From Poindextera sp035604135 (GTDB lineage Bacteria > Pseudomonadota > Alphaproteobacteria > Caulobacterales > Caulobacteraceae): 64,000 nucleotides of DNA. Where the stretch lies: assembly GCA_035604135.1 (NCBI GenBank), contig DATNJB010000066.1:1-64000 (forward strand), in the 5' to 3' direction. Shown one piece after another: positions 7,353 to 16,479 of this stretch (the stretch's first letter is position 1; each line of letters opens with the position of its first letter). A program made the translations under genes and the position numbers. The notes under the pieces were generated by a model, which did not search any database, had not been told where the DNA came from, and was given only the letters and a program-made list of their open reading frames with translations.

Positions 7353-8631
7353 GGTCATCTTCGCCGCCGATCAGGGCGAGGCCAGCGGCGATCGATTCCA
7401 ACTCAGCACCGGTGCTGATCCTCTCCGGCCCGAAGCGCTGTTCGAAAAGGTCGCGCACCGCCGGCACGAAGGATGAGCCACCAGTCAGGAAGACATGGTC
7501 GATGGCCGCGGGCTTGAGCTTGGCGCTCGCCAGCGCCTCGTCGACACAGTTGTCGATCATGGTCAGATCGCGGGCGATCCAGTGCTCGAACTCTGCGCGC
7601 TCGACGTCGGCCTCGAGCGCGATGTCCCCGGCGTGGAAGGCGAAGCGCGCCGACGTCTGCGCCGAGAGCGCCTCCTTCAGCCGCGAGATCGACTGGTAGA
7701 GCAGATACCCGTATTCGCCGTCGAGGAACTCGACCAGGCGGGCGATCTTCTCCGGCTCCAGCGCCTTGCGCACGAGGGCGCGGATTTCGTTCATGTCGCG
7801 GGTGGCGCGCATCAGCGCGAGCTGATCCCAGCGGGCGAAGCTCGCGTAGTAGCGGGCCGGAATGGGCGCGGTGTTGTCGAAGTCGCGATAAGCCGAGCCC
7901 TTGCCGAGCGCCGGCGACACCAGATGGTCGATCAGCCGGTAGTCGAAAGCGTCGCCGGCGACGCCGACCCCCGCCTGGCCAAGCGCCTTGGAGGAAAGCA
8001 CGCCGCGGCGGCGGGTGAAGCGGACGATCGAGAAGTCGCTGGTGCCGCCGCCGAAATCGCCGACCAGCACGGTGGCGTCGGCGTTCAGTCCGCGCGCGAA
8101 GAAGAAGGCGGCCGCGACCGGCTCGTGGGCATAGTAGATCTCCGCGACACCCAGGCGGCGGAAGGCGATCTCATAGCGCTGCAGCGCGAGCGCCGGATCC
8201 GGATAGGCGCCGGCGAAGCGGACCGGGCGGCCGACGATGAGACGCTCCGGCGTCGCCGCCATCACCCCGCCGGCATGGGCCCGCACCCGCAGCAGGAAAG
8301 TCGAGAGCAGGTCCTCGAAGCGATAGCGGCGACCGAGGATGGTCGTCTCGGAGAAGGTCGCGCTGGCCGCAAAGCTCTTGAACGACTGGATGAAGCGGGT
8401 CGCGCCGGGGTCTTCCAGGTAGGCGTCGATCGCCCAGGGGCCCGCTTCCACGACCCGGCCGCGTGGCCCGCCCTCGTCGGCGCCAAAGCTCAGGCACGAG
8501 CGGAACGTGGTGAAGTGATCGTCCTCGAACGTGAAGCGCACGAGCTGGGCCTGGCCGTCGTCGCCGCGTAGGGAGACGACGGTGTTGGTGGTGCCGAAGT
8601 CGATCCCGAGCGTCGTTGCGGGAGCAGACAT
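7327..8631 (-). CDS. yegD: Hsp70-family protein, YegD-like, 434 aa
   Basis: Contains the actin/Hsp70 ATPase signatures: phosphate 1 GIDFGTTNTVVSL (residues 9-21), phosphate 2 GDFGGGTSDFS near 190, and adenosine LTGGSSFVPAVRDLF near 400. It stops where the nucleotide-binding domain ends, with no substrate-binding domain, as in E. coli YegD. Chaperone activity of this subgroup is not well established. Transcribed alone, convergent with the AmpG-like gene. Confidence 0.85.
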   Translation of the reverse strand: MSAPATTLGIDFGTTNTVVSLRGDDGQAQLVRFTFEDDHFTTFRSCLSFGADEGGPRGRVVEAGPWAIDAYLEDPGATRFIQSFKSFAASATFSETTILGRRYRFEDLLSTFLLRVRAHAGGVMAATPERLIVGRPVRFAGAYPDPALALQRYEIAFRRLGVAEIYYAHEPVAAAFFFARGLNADATVLVGDFGGGTSDFSIVRFTRRRGVLSSKALGQAGVGVAGDAFDYRLIDHLVSPALGKGSAYRDFDNTAPIPARYYASFARWDQLALMRATRDMNEIRALVRKALEPEKIARLVEFLDGEYGYLLYQSISRLKEALSAQTSARFAFHAGDIALEADVERAEFEHWIARDLTMIDNCVDEALASAKLKPAAIDHVFLTGGSSFVPAVRDLFEQRFGPERISTGAELESIAAGLALIGGEDDLTPWCERA

Positions 8632-8735
8632 TGGAGGCCGCCGGAGCGTCGCGGCGCTCCGCCTTTCCTTATCTGGGCGGTTTGAAGGGGGCGGCGTCTT
8701 TGCCGTCGGACGGGGCCGACGTCAAGCTTTGGGCG

Positions 8736-11015
8736 TCAGCCGGCGGGGGGCCGCTCGTAGGCCGCCATCGTCGCCATCTGCAGGATCTTGGAGACCGAAG
8801 CCGACAGCTGGCAGATCTGCACCGACCTCGACAGGCCGAGCAGGATCGGCCCCACCACGGTCGCGCCGCCCAGCGCCTGCACCAGCTTGGTGGAGATCGA
8901 GGCGGAGTGGATCGCCGGCATGATCAAGACGTTGGCCGGCCCGGATAGGCGCATGAAGGGGAAGTTCGCGCGCCGCTCCGGCTCGAGCGCCAGCTCCGGC
9001 GGCATCTCGCCTTCGTACTCGAAGTCGACGCCCATCTCGTCCAGCATCGCCACCGCCGCCCGCACCTTCTCCGAGCGCTCGCCCATCGGGTTGCCGAAGC
9101 TCGAATAGGACATGAAGGCGAGCTTGGGCGGAAAGCCCAGGTCGCGCACGGCGCGGGCCGCTTCGCAGGCGATCTCCACCAGATCGACCGCCTCCGGCAT
9201 CTCGGTCACGTTGGTGTCGGCGACGAACAGGGTGTGGCCCTTGGTCAGCACGATCGACATGCCGATGACGCGGCCGCCGTCCGCCGGGTCGATCACCCGC
9301 TTCACCTCCTCGAGCGCCTGGTCGAAGCTGCGGGTGACGCCGGTGACCAGGCCGTCGGCGTGGCCGAGGGCGACCATGGAGGCGGCGAAGGAGTTGCGGT
9401 CCTGGTTGATCAGCCGCTGCACGTCGCGGATCAGGTACCCCTCGCGCTGCAGGCGCGAATAGAGGAAATCGACGTATTCCGCGTTCCGGTGCGAGACCCT
9501 GGCGTTGATGATCTCGAGCCCGCTGTCGTCGGGGTTCAGGCCGGCCAGCCGCATGTTCTGGCGCACCAGCTCTTCGCGGCCGACCAGGACCGCGTCGCCG
9601 AGCCCGCCACTCTGAAAGGCGTAGGCGGCGCGGATGACGCTGGTCTCCTCCCCCTCGGCGAAGACGATCCGCTTCTTCGGGGCCTGCTGCACGGCGCCGG
9701 AGATCTTCTGCAGGAAGCCGGCGGACGGGTCGAGCCGCTGGGCGAGGTGCGCCCGATAGGCGTCCATGTCGGCGATGGGCTTGCGTGCGACGCCGGATTC
9801 CATCGCCGCCTGGGCGATGTAGGGCGGAATGTACCAGATCAGCCTGGGGTCGAACGGCGAGGGGATGATGTACTCGGGCCCGAACTTCAGCGCCCGGCCG
9901 TGGTAGGCGGCGGCGACTTCGTCTGGCACGTCCTCGCGGGCGAGCTGAGCCAGCGCGTTGGCGCAGGCGATCTTCATCTCGTGGTTCACGCGCCTGGCCC
10001 GGACGTCGAGCGCGCCGCGGAAGATGTAGGGGAAGCCCAGGACGTTGTTGACCTGGTTCGGATAGTCCGAACGGCCGGTGGCGATGATGGCGTCCGGGCG
10101 GACGGCGAGCGCCTCCTCCGGGGTGATCTCCGGGTCGGGATTGGCCATGGCGAAGATGATGGGATTGGGCGCCATCGTCTTGACCATCTCGGCCGTGAGC
10201 GCGCCCTTGACCGAAAGGCCCATGAAGACGTCGGCCCCCTTTATCGCGTCGGCCAGGGTGCGGGCGCTGGTCTCGACCGCGTGCGCCGATTTCCACTGGT
10301 TCATCGACTCGGTGCGGCCGCGCCAGATCACGCCCTTGGAGTCGACCGCGATGCAGTTCTCGGCCTTCGCCCCCATCGCCTTGATCAGGTCGAGCGAGGC
10401 GATGCCGGCCGCGCCGGCGCCGTTCAGCACCAGCTTGATGTCCTCGAGCTTACGGCCGGTGATGTGGCAGGCGTTGATCAGGCCGGCGGCCGAGATGACC
10501 GCCGTGCCGTGCTGGTCGTCGTGGAAGACCGGGATGTCGAGCAGTTCCTGCAGCTCGCTCTCGATGCGAAAGCACTCGGGGCTCTTGATGTCCTCCAGAT
10601 TGATCCCGCCGTAGGTGAGCCCGATGTTCTTCACCACGGTGATGATCTCGTCCGGATCGCGGCTGGCGATTTCGACGTCGATCGAATCGACGTCGGCGAA
10701 GCGCTTGAAGAGGACCGCCTTGCCTTCCATGACCGGCTTGGCGGCCAGCGCGCCCAGGTCGCCGAGGCCGAGGATCGCCGTGCCGTTCGTGATCACCGCC
10801 ACCAGGTTGCCCTTCGACGTGTAGTCGTAGGCCAGGTCCGGATTGTCGGCGATCGCGCGCACCGGCACCGCCACGCCGGGCGAATAGGCAAGGCTCAGGT
10901 CGCGCTCGGTGTCCATCGGCTTGGTCGCGACCACGGCGATCTTGCCGGGTTGCGGCTCCCGGTGGAACGCCAGCGCCTCCTCGTCGGTGAAGGTGCGTTT
11001 TTCGGTCTCGCTCAT
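8736..11015 (-). CDS. maeB: NADP-dependent malic enzyme with phosphotransacetylase-like domain, 759 aa
   Basis: The first ~430 residues are a malic enzyme: SLAYSPGVAVPV, TNGTAILGLGDLGALA (dinucleotide site), FHDDQHGTA (metal-binding Asp) and LNGAGAAGIA. The remaining ~330 residues match the phosphate acetyltransferase fold (RIVFAEGEE, GLVTGVTRSF, PANVLIMPAIHSAS), the standard MaeB fusion in which the second domain is regulatory and not catalytic. It oxidatively decarboxylates malate to pyruvate with NADPH formation. Its own promoter should lie in 11016-11204, shared with dapB on the other strand. Confidence 0.96.
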   Translation of the reverse strand: MSETEKRTFTDEEALAFHREPQPGKIAVVATKPMDTERDLSLAYSPGVAVPVRAIADNPDLAYDYTSKGNLVAVITNGTAILGLGDLGALAAKPVMEGKAVLFKRFADVDSIDVEIASRDPDEIITVVKNIGLTYGGINLEDIKSPECFRIESELQELLDIPVFHDDQHGTAVISAAGLINACHITGRKLEDIKLVLNGAGAAGIASLDLIKAMGAKAENCIAVDSKGVIWRGRTESMNQWKSAHAVETSARTLADAIKGADVFMGLSVKGALTAEMVKTMAPNPIIFAMANPDPEITPEEALAVRPDAIIATGRSDYPNQVNNVLGFPYIFRGALDVRARRVNHEMKIACANALAQLAREDVPDEVAAAYHGRALKFGPEYIIPSPFDPRLIWYIPPYIAQAAMESGVARKPIADMDAYRAHLAQRLDPSAGFLQKISGAVQQAPKKRIVFAEGEETSVIRAAYAFQSGGLGDAVLVGREELVRQNMRLAGLNPDDSGLEIINARVSHRNAEYVDFLYSRLQREGYLIRDVQRLINQDRNSFAASMVALGHADGLVTGVTRSFDQALEEVKRVIDPADGGRVIGMSIVLTKGHTLFVADTNVTEMPEAVDLVEIACEAARAVRDLGFPPKLAFMSYSSFGNPMGERSEKVRAAVAMLDEMGVDFEYEGEMPPELALEPERRANFPFMRLSGPANVLIMPAIHSASISTKLVQALGGATVVGPILLGLSRSVQICQLSASVSKILQMATMAAYERPPAG

Positions 11016-11204
11016 GCCAGCGACGCTAACCTTTGCTTTCGTTGGGCGGGACCCCTGGTCCCCCGGCCGTCACCCTACCGACGGCGCCCCGGCGCCACAA
11101 CCGGCGGCGCTAACGTCGTCCGCGCCGCTGGTCGAGGGCCTTCAACATTGACTTAAGGTCCGTCGCGCCATGGATTGCGCGGCGAACGAGCGAGCGAGGA
11201 CGAG

Positions 11205-11996
11205 GTGGCCGAAGCGGTTAGGATTGGCGTCGCCGGCGCGCTCGGCCGCATGGGCCGGGCGGTGATCGCGGCTGTCGAGGCTTCGCCGGAGGCGGCGCTG
11301 GGCGCGGTGTGCGACCTTCCCGAGCGCGCGGGCGAGACGGTCGAAGGCCTCACGCTTGCGAGCGCGGACGCCGTACTCGCCGACAGCGCCGTCGTCATCG
11401 ACTTCACCACCGTGGCCGCATCCGCGGCGCTGGCGGAACGCGCGGCCGCCCGCGGCGGTCCAGCGCTCGTGATCGGCGCGACCGGCGGCGCAGCGGACGC
11501 GGACGCCGCGATCGCGTGGGCCGCTGAGAAGGTCGCGATCGTGCGCGCCGCCAGCTTTTCGCTGGGGATCAATGTGCTGCTCGGCCTCGTCGAGCGGTCG
11601 GCAGGGCTCCTGGGGCCGCGCGATTGGGACATCGAGATCTTCGAGGCCCACCACAGGCGCAAGGTCGACGCGCCGTCGGGCACGGCGCTCATGCTCGGCG
11701 AAGCTGCGGCGCGCGGGCGCAAGGTCTCCCTGGCCGAGGTCGCGGCGCGCGGACGCGACGGGATCACCGGCGCGCGAACGCCCGGGGCCATCGGTTTTTC
11801 GGTGGTGCGCGGCGGCGGCATCGTGGGCGAGCACAGCGTGAGCTTCATCGCCGAGGACGAGAGCCTGGTCCTCTCGCACTCGGCGCGCGACCGCAGCCTG
11901 TTCGCCAGGGGCGCGCTCGCCGCGGCGCTCTGGGTCGCGGCCAAGCCTGCGGGCCTCTACGACATGCAGGACGTGCTGGGCTTGCGCCATGGCTGA
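11205..11996 (+). CDS. dapB: 4-hydroxy-tetrahydrodipicolinate reductase, 263 aa
   Basis: Shows the nucleotide-binding GVAGALGRMGRAV and the DapB signature FEAHHRRKVDAPSGTAL. It makes tetrahydrodipicolinate in the diaminopimelate/lysine pathway. The start is uncertain: GTG 11205 with an upstream GAGGA is preferred, and TTG 11175 would add ten residues; there is no in-frame ATG at the start. The last 8 bases overlap the amidase gene. dapF of the same pathway lies at 53831-54658. Confidence 0.92.
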   Translation: MAEAVRIGVAGALGRMGRAVIAAVEASPEAALGAVCDLPERAGETVEGLTLASADAVLADSAVVIDFTTVAASAALAERAAARGGPALVIGATGGAADADAAIAWAAEKVAIVRAASFSLGINVLLGLVERSAGLLGPRDWDIEIFEAHHRRKVDAPSGTALMLGEAAARGRKVSLAEVAARGRDGITGARTPGAIGFSVVRGGGIVGEHSVSFIAEDESLVLSHSARDRSLFARGALAAALWVAAKPAGLYDMQDVLGLRHG

Positions 11997-13428
11997 CATC
12001 CTCGCGCTTGACGCCACGGGCCAGCTGCAGGCGCTCGAAACCCGGCGGATTAGCGCGGTCGAGCTGCTCGAGGCGACGTTGCGCCGCCACCAGGCTTGCC
12101 ACGCGGAAATCAACGCGGTGGTCGCGACCGACCTAGAGCGCGCCCGTCTGCGCGCGCGCGCCATCGACGAGCACCGCGCCAAGGGCGAGGCCCTGGGGGC
12201 CCTTGCCGGGCTGCCGATGACCGTCAAGGACACCTTTGACGTCGAGGGCCTGCCCGCCTCGTCAGGGCTCGACGCCTACCTGCACCGCCACCCGCGCGAC
12301 GCTGGCGCCGTCGTCCGCGCCAAGCACGCCGACGCTGTGATCTGGGGCAAGACCAACACGCCTGTGCTCGCCGGCGACTGGCAGACCTTCAACGATCTCT
12401 ACGGCACGACCAACAATCCCTGGAACCTCGAGCGCACGCCCGGCGGCTCGTCGGGGGGCGCGGCCGCGGCGCTGGCCGCGCGGGTGACGGCGTTGGAGAT
12501 CGGATCCGACATCGGCGGCTCGCTGCGCGTGCCGGCGAACTTCTGCGGCGTCTTTGCGCACAAGCCAACCTGGGGGATGGTCAGCCAGGCCGGCCACATT
12601 CCGCCCAAGCCGGGCACGCTGGCCGAGCGCGACCTGAACGTCGTCGGGCCGATGGCGCGTTCGGCGCGCGACCTTCGGCTGCTGCTCTCGGTGCTGGAAC
12701 AGGGGCCGTTGGCCCCGAAGGCCCCGCCGGCGGAACTGAACGAGCTGAAGCTCGGGCTCTGGATCGAGGAGCCTGGGTTCGCCCTCGACGGCCAGGTGCG
12801 CGACGTGATCGAAACGTTCGTGGGCGAGCTCGCCCGGCGCGGGGCGACCGTCGAGCGCGTCCGTCCGGTCGACGGCATGGCGCTGGTCCAGGCCTACAGC
12901 CTGCTGCTCTCCTCGGTGCTCGCCGAGGACCTGCCGCGGGCGACGTTCGCGACCATGCAGCGCCTGCGCGGCGTGGCGCAGCTTGCGCGCCGCTTCGGCG
13001 GGCGCGCGGGGGCCTGGGCGGCGCCGATCCTCGCCCGCACCGCGACTCACGCGGAGTGGATCGCCGCCGACGAGGTCAGGGCGAAGATGGGGGCGCAGGT
13101 GCGCTCGCTGTTCGGCCGGTTGAACGCCGTGATTGCGCCGATCGCGCCGGTGACCGCCTTCCCGCATGACCACCGGGGCTTTGGCGCCCGCGCGTTGCCG
13201 ACCGCCGACGGCGGCAAGTTTCCCTATCTCTCGATGATCAACTGGATCGCTCTGGCGACCGCTTGCGGGCTGCCGGCCACGGCCGTTCCGGTCGGGCTTG
13301 CGGCCGATGGCATGCCGGTGGGCGTGCAGATCATCGGACCGCGCGCCGGCGACAGCCGCACCCTGGCCATCGCCCAGGCCATCGAGGACGAGATCGGCGG
13401 CTTCATGCAGCCGCCGGAGGGCGGCTAA
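11989..13428 (+). CDS. Amidase-signature family amidase, 479 aa
   Basis: The Ser-cisSer-Lys catalytic set is visible: Lys80 in LPMTVKD, the TPGGSSGGAAA loop (Ser154/155), and nucleophile Ser178 in GSDIGGSLRVPA. The full-length family fold is present. It hydrolyses a carboxamide, but the substrate cannot be read from sequence; it is not GatA because the gatC/gatB partners are absent. The ATG lies inside the end of dapB (8-bp overlap), so the two genes are translationally coupled. Convergent with gshB, sharing 4 bp. Confidence 0.88.
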   Translation: MADILALDATGQLQALETRRISAVELLEATLRRHQACHAEINAVVATDLERARLRARAIDEHRAKGEALGALAGLPMTVKDTFDVEGLPASSGLDAYLHRHPRDAGAVVRAKHADAVIWGKTNTPVLAGDWQTFNDLYGTTNNPWNLERTPGGSSGGAAAALAARVTALEIGSDIGGSLRVPANFCGVFAHKPTWGMVSQAGHIPPKPGTLAERDLNVVGPMARSARDLRLLLSVLEQGPLAPKAPPAELNELKLGLWIEEPGFALDGQVRDVIETFVGELARRGATVERVRPVDGMALVQAYSLLLSSVLAEDLPRATFATMQRLRGVAQLARRFGGRAGAWAAPILARTATHAEWIAADEVRAKMGAQVRSLFGRLNAVIAPIAPVTAFPHDHRGFGARALPTADGGKFPYLSMINWIALATACGLPATAVPVGLAADGMPVGVQIIGPRAGDSRTLAIAQAIEDEIGGFMQPPEGG

Positions 13429-14372
13429 GCGCCCGTGCGGATCGCCTCGATGCGGTCCCACAGCAGGGCCGCTGCGTCGGCCCCGCCGAAGCGCTTGAGT
13501 TGCTGGGCGCCGGTCGGTGAGGTGACGTTGATCTCGGTCATGTAGTCGCCGATGACGTCGATGCCGACGAAGATGAGGCCGCGCCGCTTCAGCTCGGGAC
13601 CGATGATCGCGCAGAGCTCCAGGTCGCGCGGCGTCAGTCCCACCGGCTCCGGTCGCCCGCCCCGCGCCAGATTCGAGCGCACCTGGCCGTCGGCCGGCAC
13701 CCGGTTGATGGCGCCGACCGGCTCGCCGTCGACCAGAAGGATGCGCTTGTCGCCTTTTTCCACCGCCGGAATGAACTTCTGCGCCACCACCGGCTCGCGC
13801 CCCATCAGCGCGTAGAGTTCGAGCAGCGCGTCGAGGTTGGGGTCGTCGGGCTTGAGCCGCACCACGCCACGACCGGCGCCGCCGTAGAGCGGTTTCAGCA
13901 CCAGGTCGCCGTGACGGGCGCGGAAGTCGGCGATCGCTTCGGAATCCGCGGAGATCAGCGTCGGCGGCTGGATGCCGGGGAATTCGGTCACGAACAGCTT
14001 TTCCGGCGCGTTGCGCACCTCGGCCGGGTTGTTCACCACCAGGGTCCGCGGGTGGATGCGCTCGAGGAAGTGGGTGGCGGAGATATAGGCGAGGTCGAAC
14101 GGCGGGTCCTGGCGCATCAGGACCACATCCATCTCGCCAAGATCGCGCGCTTCGAAGGCGCCCAGCTGGTGGTGGTCGCCCTTGACCGGCTTGAGCACGA
14201 GCGGCCGCCCGCGGGCTGTGACACGCCCGTCCTCGAGCCCGATGCGCTCCGGCGTGTAAACCCAGAGCCGGTGGCCGCGGCTTTGCGCCTCCAGCATCAG
14301 CAGGAAGGTGGTGTCGGTCTCGATGTTGATCGCCTCGACCGGATCCATCTGGACGGCGACGTTCAGCGCCAT
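13425..14372 (-). CDS. gshB: Glutathione synthetase, 315 aa
   Basis: Has the prokaryotic GshB N-terminus (VAVQMDPVEAINIETDTTF), MRQDPPFDLAYI, the ATP-grasp motif LVLKPLYGGAGRGV and the metal/substrate end INVTSPTGAQQL. It joins gamma-glutamylcysteine to glycine. It is the last gene of the minus-strand run from rdgB and starts 16 bp after the SirB1-family gene. Confidence 0.96.
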   Translation of the reverse strand: MALNVAVQMDPVEAINIETDTTFLLMLEAQSRGHRLWVYTPERIGLEDGRVTARGRPLVLKPVKGDHHQLGAFEARDLGEMDVVLMRQDPPFDLAYISATHFLERIHPRTLVVNNPAEVRNAPEKLFVTEFPGIQPPTLISADSEAIADFRARHGDLVLKPLYGGAGRGVVRLKPDDPNLDALLELYALMGREPVVAQKFIPAVEKGDKRILLVDGEPVGAINRVPADGQVRSNLARGGRPEPVGLTPRDLELCAIIGPELKRRGLIFVGIDVIGDYMTEINVTSPTGAQQLKRFGGADAAALLWDRIEAIRTGA

Positions 14373-14388
14373 GCTTTGCCGCCCTCCG

Positions 14389-15204
14389 TCAGTTCAGCTG
14401 CAGCCGCACGCGGTCGCGCGCGGCGCGGGCGGCTTGCGTGGCCCCGCTGTCGAGGCTGCGCGCCCGACCGAGCGCCTCGAGCGCGCCGGCGAGCGCGCCC
14501 TGGCTCTCGCGGGCGACGGCGACATCGAGCCAGACGCGATGGTCGGAGGGATCGAGCAGCGCTCGCCTCAGCGCCGCGCGCTCGGCCCGAGCGTGGTCGC
14601 CGGCGTCCCGCGCCCGCACGAAGATGTTGTTCTGCACGCGAACGAGCACGGCGCGATCGGGAACCGGGGCCATCATCGTGTCCAGCCGTTCGGCCACGCC
14701 CGGCGCGAGCCCGCTCATGAGCGCGCGGCGGGTCAGCTCCGAGGGCGGCACGACGCGACCGTCGGCGAACGGGTCGAGCGCCAGCGGCCCCTCCGCCGTC
14801 TCGATCCGGAGCATGAAGTGGCCGGGAAAATCGACCCCGCGCACGTCGAGGTCGGCGCGCCGCGCAGCGTCGATGTAGGCGACCCCCAGCGTCACCGGCA
14901 GGCCGCGCCGGCGCTCCCAGAGCCTTATGATGTCTGCGTTGGCGGGATCGTCATAGGTCATGAGGTCGCCGGTCAGCCGCATGTCGCTGGCCAGGGCTTC
15001 GGCCAGGGCTTCCGCCGGTCCGTGCTGCTTGAGGCGCGTGCGCACCCGCTCGGCCGCTTCCAGCGCGCAGGCGCGGGCGTGCTCGCCGTCGCCGGCCGGC
15101 TCCTCGTGCAACGCGCAGGCGACGGCCGCCTCGAACAGGGGAAACGACGCATCCGGCGCGGCCCCCGCCGCGGCGATCGCCGCTTCAGCCCCCTCGCGGT
15201 TCAT
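14389..15204 (-). CDS. SirB1-family transglutaminase-like protein with TPR-like tail, 271 aa
   Basis: Matches the SirB1 family through ERRRGLPVTLGVAYID and GVDFPGHFMLR, a transglutaminase-like fold in which the catalytic triad is usually degenerate. The last ~70 residues form alanine-rich helix pairs like TPRs. Its biochemical role is unknown. The gene lies 25 bp after yraN and 16 bp before gshB on the same strand. Confidence 0.82.
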   Translation of the reverse strand: MNREGAEAAIAAAGAAPDASFPLFEAAVACALHEEPAGDGEHARACALEAAERVRTRLKQHGPAEALAEALASDMRLTGDLMTYDDPANADIIRLWERRRGLPVTLGVAYIDAARRADLDVRGVDFPGHFMLRIETAEGPLALDPFADGRVVPPSELTRRALMSGLAPGVAERLDTMMAPVPDRAVLVRVQNNIFVRARDAGDHARAERAALRRALLDPSDHRVWLDVAVARESQGALAGALEALGRARSLDSGATQAARAARDRVRLQLN

Positions 15205-15229
15205 GGGCCGCTCCGCTCACAGCCGCCGC

Positions 15230-15613
15230 TCACGAATCGTCGTCCTCGCTCCATGCGTCCCGAATATGACGCGGGAAGCGGCCGGGCGCGAGGGCGAGCA
15301 AATCGAGCCTCAGCTCGGCTGCGGCATAGCGTGGGCGCCGGGCGACGAAGGCGCGAAGCGCGCGGCGGATCCGCTGGCGTTGCATCGGCGTAACGGCCTC
15401 GAGCGCGGCCTCGAGGGAGGCGCGCGCCTTGACTTCGACGGCGACGAGCACGCCGCGACGCATTGCCAGCAAGTCGATCTCGCCTTGCCGGAGCCGCAGG
15501 CGGAAGGCGAGGATGCGGTAGCCCTTGGCCATCAGCCAGAACGCCGCCAGCAGCTCGCCGCGGCGGCCGGAGACGCGCGCCGCCGACCCACGCAGGCGGC
15601 GCGCCTCGCTCAA
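15230..15613 (-). CDS. yraN: YraN family (UPF0102) nuclease-fold protein, 127 aa
   Basis: The UPF0102 pattern is clear: GRRGELLAAFWLMAKGYRIL, then the endonuclease-like core GEIDLLAMRRGVLVAVEVKAR. The fold resembles Holliday-junction resolvases; a biological role is not established. It starts with TTG overlapping the rsmI stop (TTGA), and the rsmI-yraN pairing is widely conserved. Confidence 0.88.
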   Translation of the reverse strand: MSEARRLRGSAARVSGRRGELLAAFWLMAKGYRILAFRLRLRQGEIDLLAMRRGVLVAVEVKARASLEAALEAVTPMQRQRIRRALRAFVARRPRYAAAELRLDLLALAPGRFPRHIRDAWSEDDDS

Positions 15614-16479
15614 CGGGCGCCCTTCAGCGACAAGGCGCGACGATAGAGCGCACGACGGTCGAGGCCGAGCGCGTGCGCCACCTCGGCAGCGGCCTTGGCC
15701 GGGGCGAGCCGCGAAAGCGCTTCAGCCAGCGCGCGCTCGGCATCGGCTTCGCTGGCCGCCTCGGTTTCGGGCGGGGCGATCACGATGACGATCTCACCCT
15801 TCGGCACCGTCAGCGCCGGGTCGACGGCCAGCGCACCGAGCGAGCCGCGATAGTGCGTCTCGTGCAGCTTGGTCAGCTCGCGCGCTACGACGGCCGCCCG
15901 CGGTCCAAGCACGGCCGCCATGTCGGCGAGGCTGGCCGCAAGCCGCGAACGCCCCTCGAAGAGGATGAGCGTCGCGCGCACGGGCTTCAGCGCCTCCAGA
16001 AAGGCGCGCCGCGCCGCTGCGCGCGGCGGCGGGAAGCCTGCGAACAGGAAGCGGTCGGTGGGCAGGCCGGCGGCGCTGAGCGCGGCCAGCACGGCCGAAG
16101 CGCCGGGAATGGGGATCACCGCGACGCCCGCGGCCATGGCCGCGCGCGCCAGGCGAAGGCCGGGGTCGGAGATCAGCGGCGTGCCGGCGTCCGAGCAAAG
16201 CGCGATCCGCTGGCCGGCCAGGAGCGCCGCCATGACGCGCGCCCGCTCGCGCTCGCCGGTGTGGTCGTCGTAGCGCTCCAGGGGTTTTCGGATGCCGTAG
16301 GCGGCAAGGAGCTTGGCGGTGACGCGTGTGTCCTCCGCCAACACCCGGTCGGCGCCGGCGAGCACGTCGAGCGCGCGCAGCGTCACGTCGCGCAGATTGC
16401 CGATCGGGGTTGCGACCAGATAGAGCCCGGGCGCGAGCGGGCCTGAGGCGAGCACGGGCGGCGGGGGCCTAGGCGGCAT
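15610..16479 (-). CDS. rsmI: 16S rRNA (cytidine-1402-2'-O)-methyltransferase, 289 aa
   Basis: Shows the tetrapyrrole-methylase-type fold of RsmI: LYLVATPIGNLRDVTLRAL, LAEDTRVTAKLL, RIALCSDAGTPLISDPG and IPIPGASAVLAAL. It methylates C1402 in the ribosomal decoding centre using S-adenosylmethionine. ATG 16479 lies within the last 11 bases of hemW; the frame is open further upstream but those residues are low complexity and not family-like. Confidence 0.94.
   Translation of the reverse strand: MPPRPPPPVLASGPLAPGLYLVATPIGNLRDVTLRALDVLAGADRVLAEDTRVTAKLLAAYGIRKPLERYDDHTGERERARVMAALLAGQRIALCSDAGTPLISDPGLRLARAAMAAGVAVIPIPGASAVLAALSAAGLPTDRFLFAGFPPPRAAARRAFLEALKPVRATLILFEGRSRLAASLADMAAVLGPRAAVVARELTKLHETHYRGSLGALAVDPALTVPKGEIVIVIAPPETEAASEADAERALAEALSRLAPAKAAAEVAHALGLDRRALYRRALSLKGAR

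Noticed and set aside
9234..11156. A 640-codon frame antisense to maeB
   Set aside because: Shadow frame; maeB is unambiguous on the other strand.
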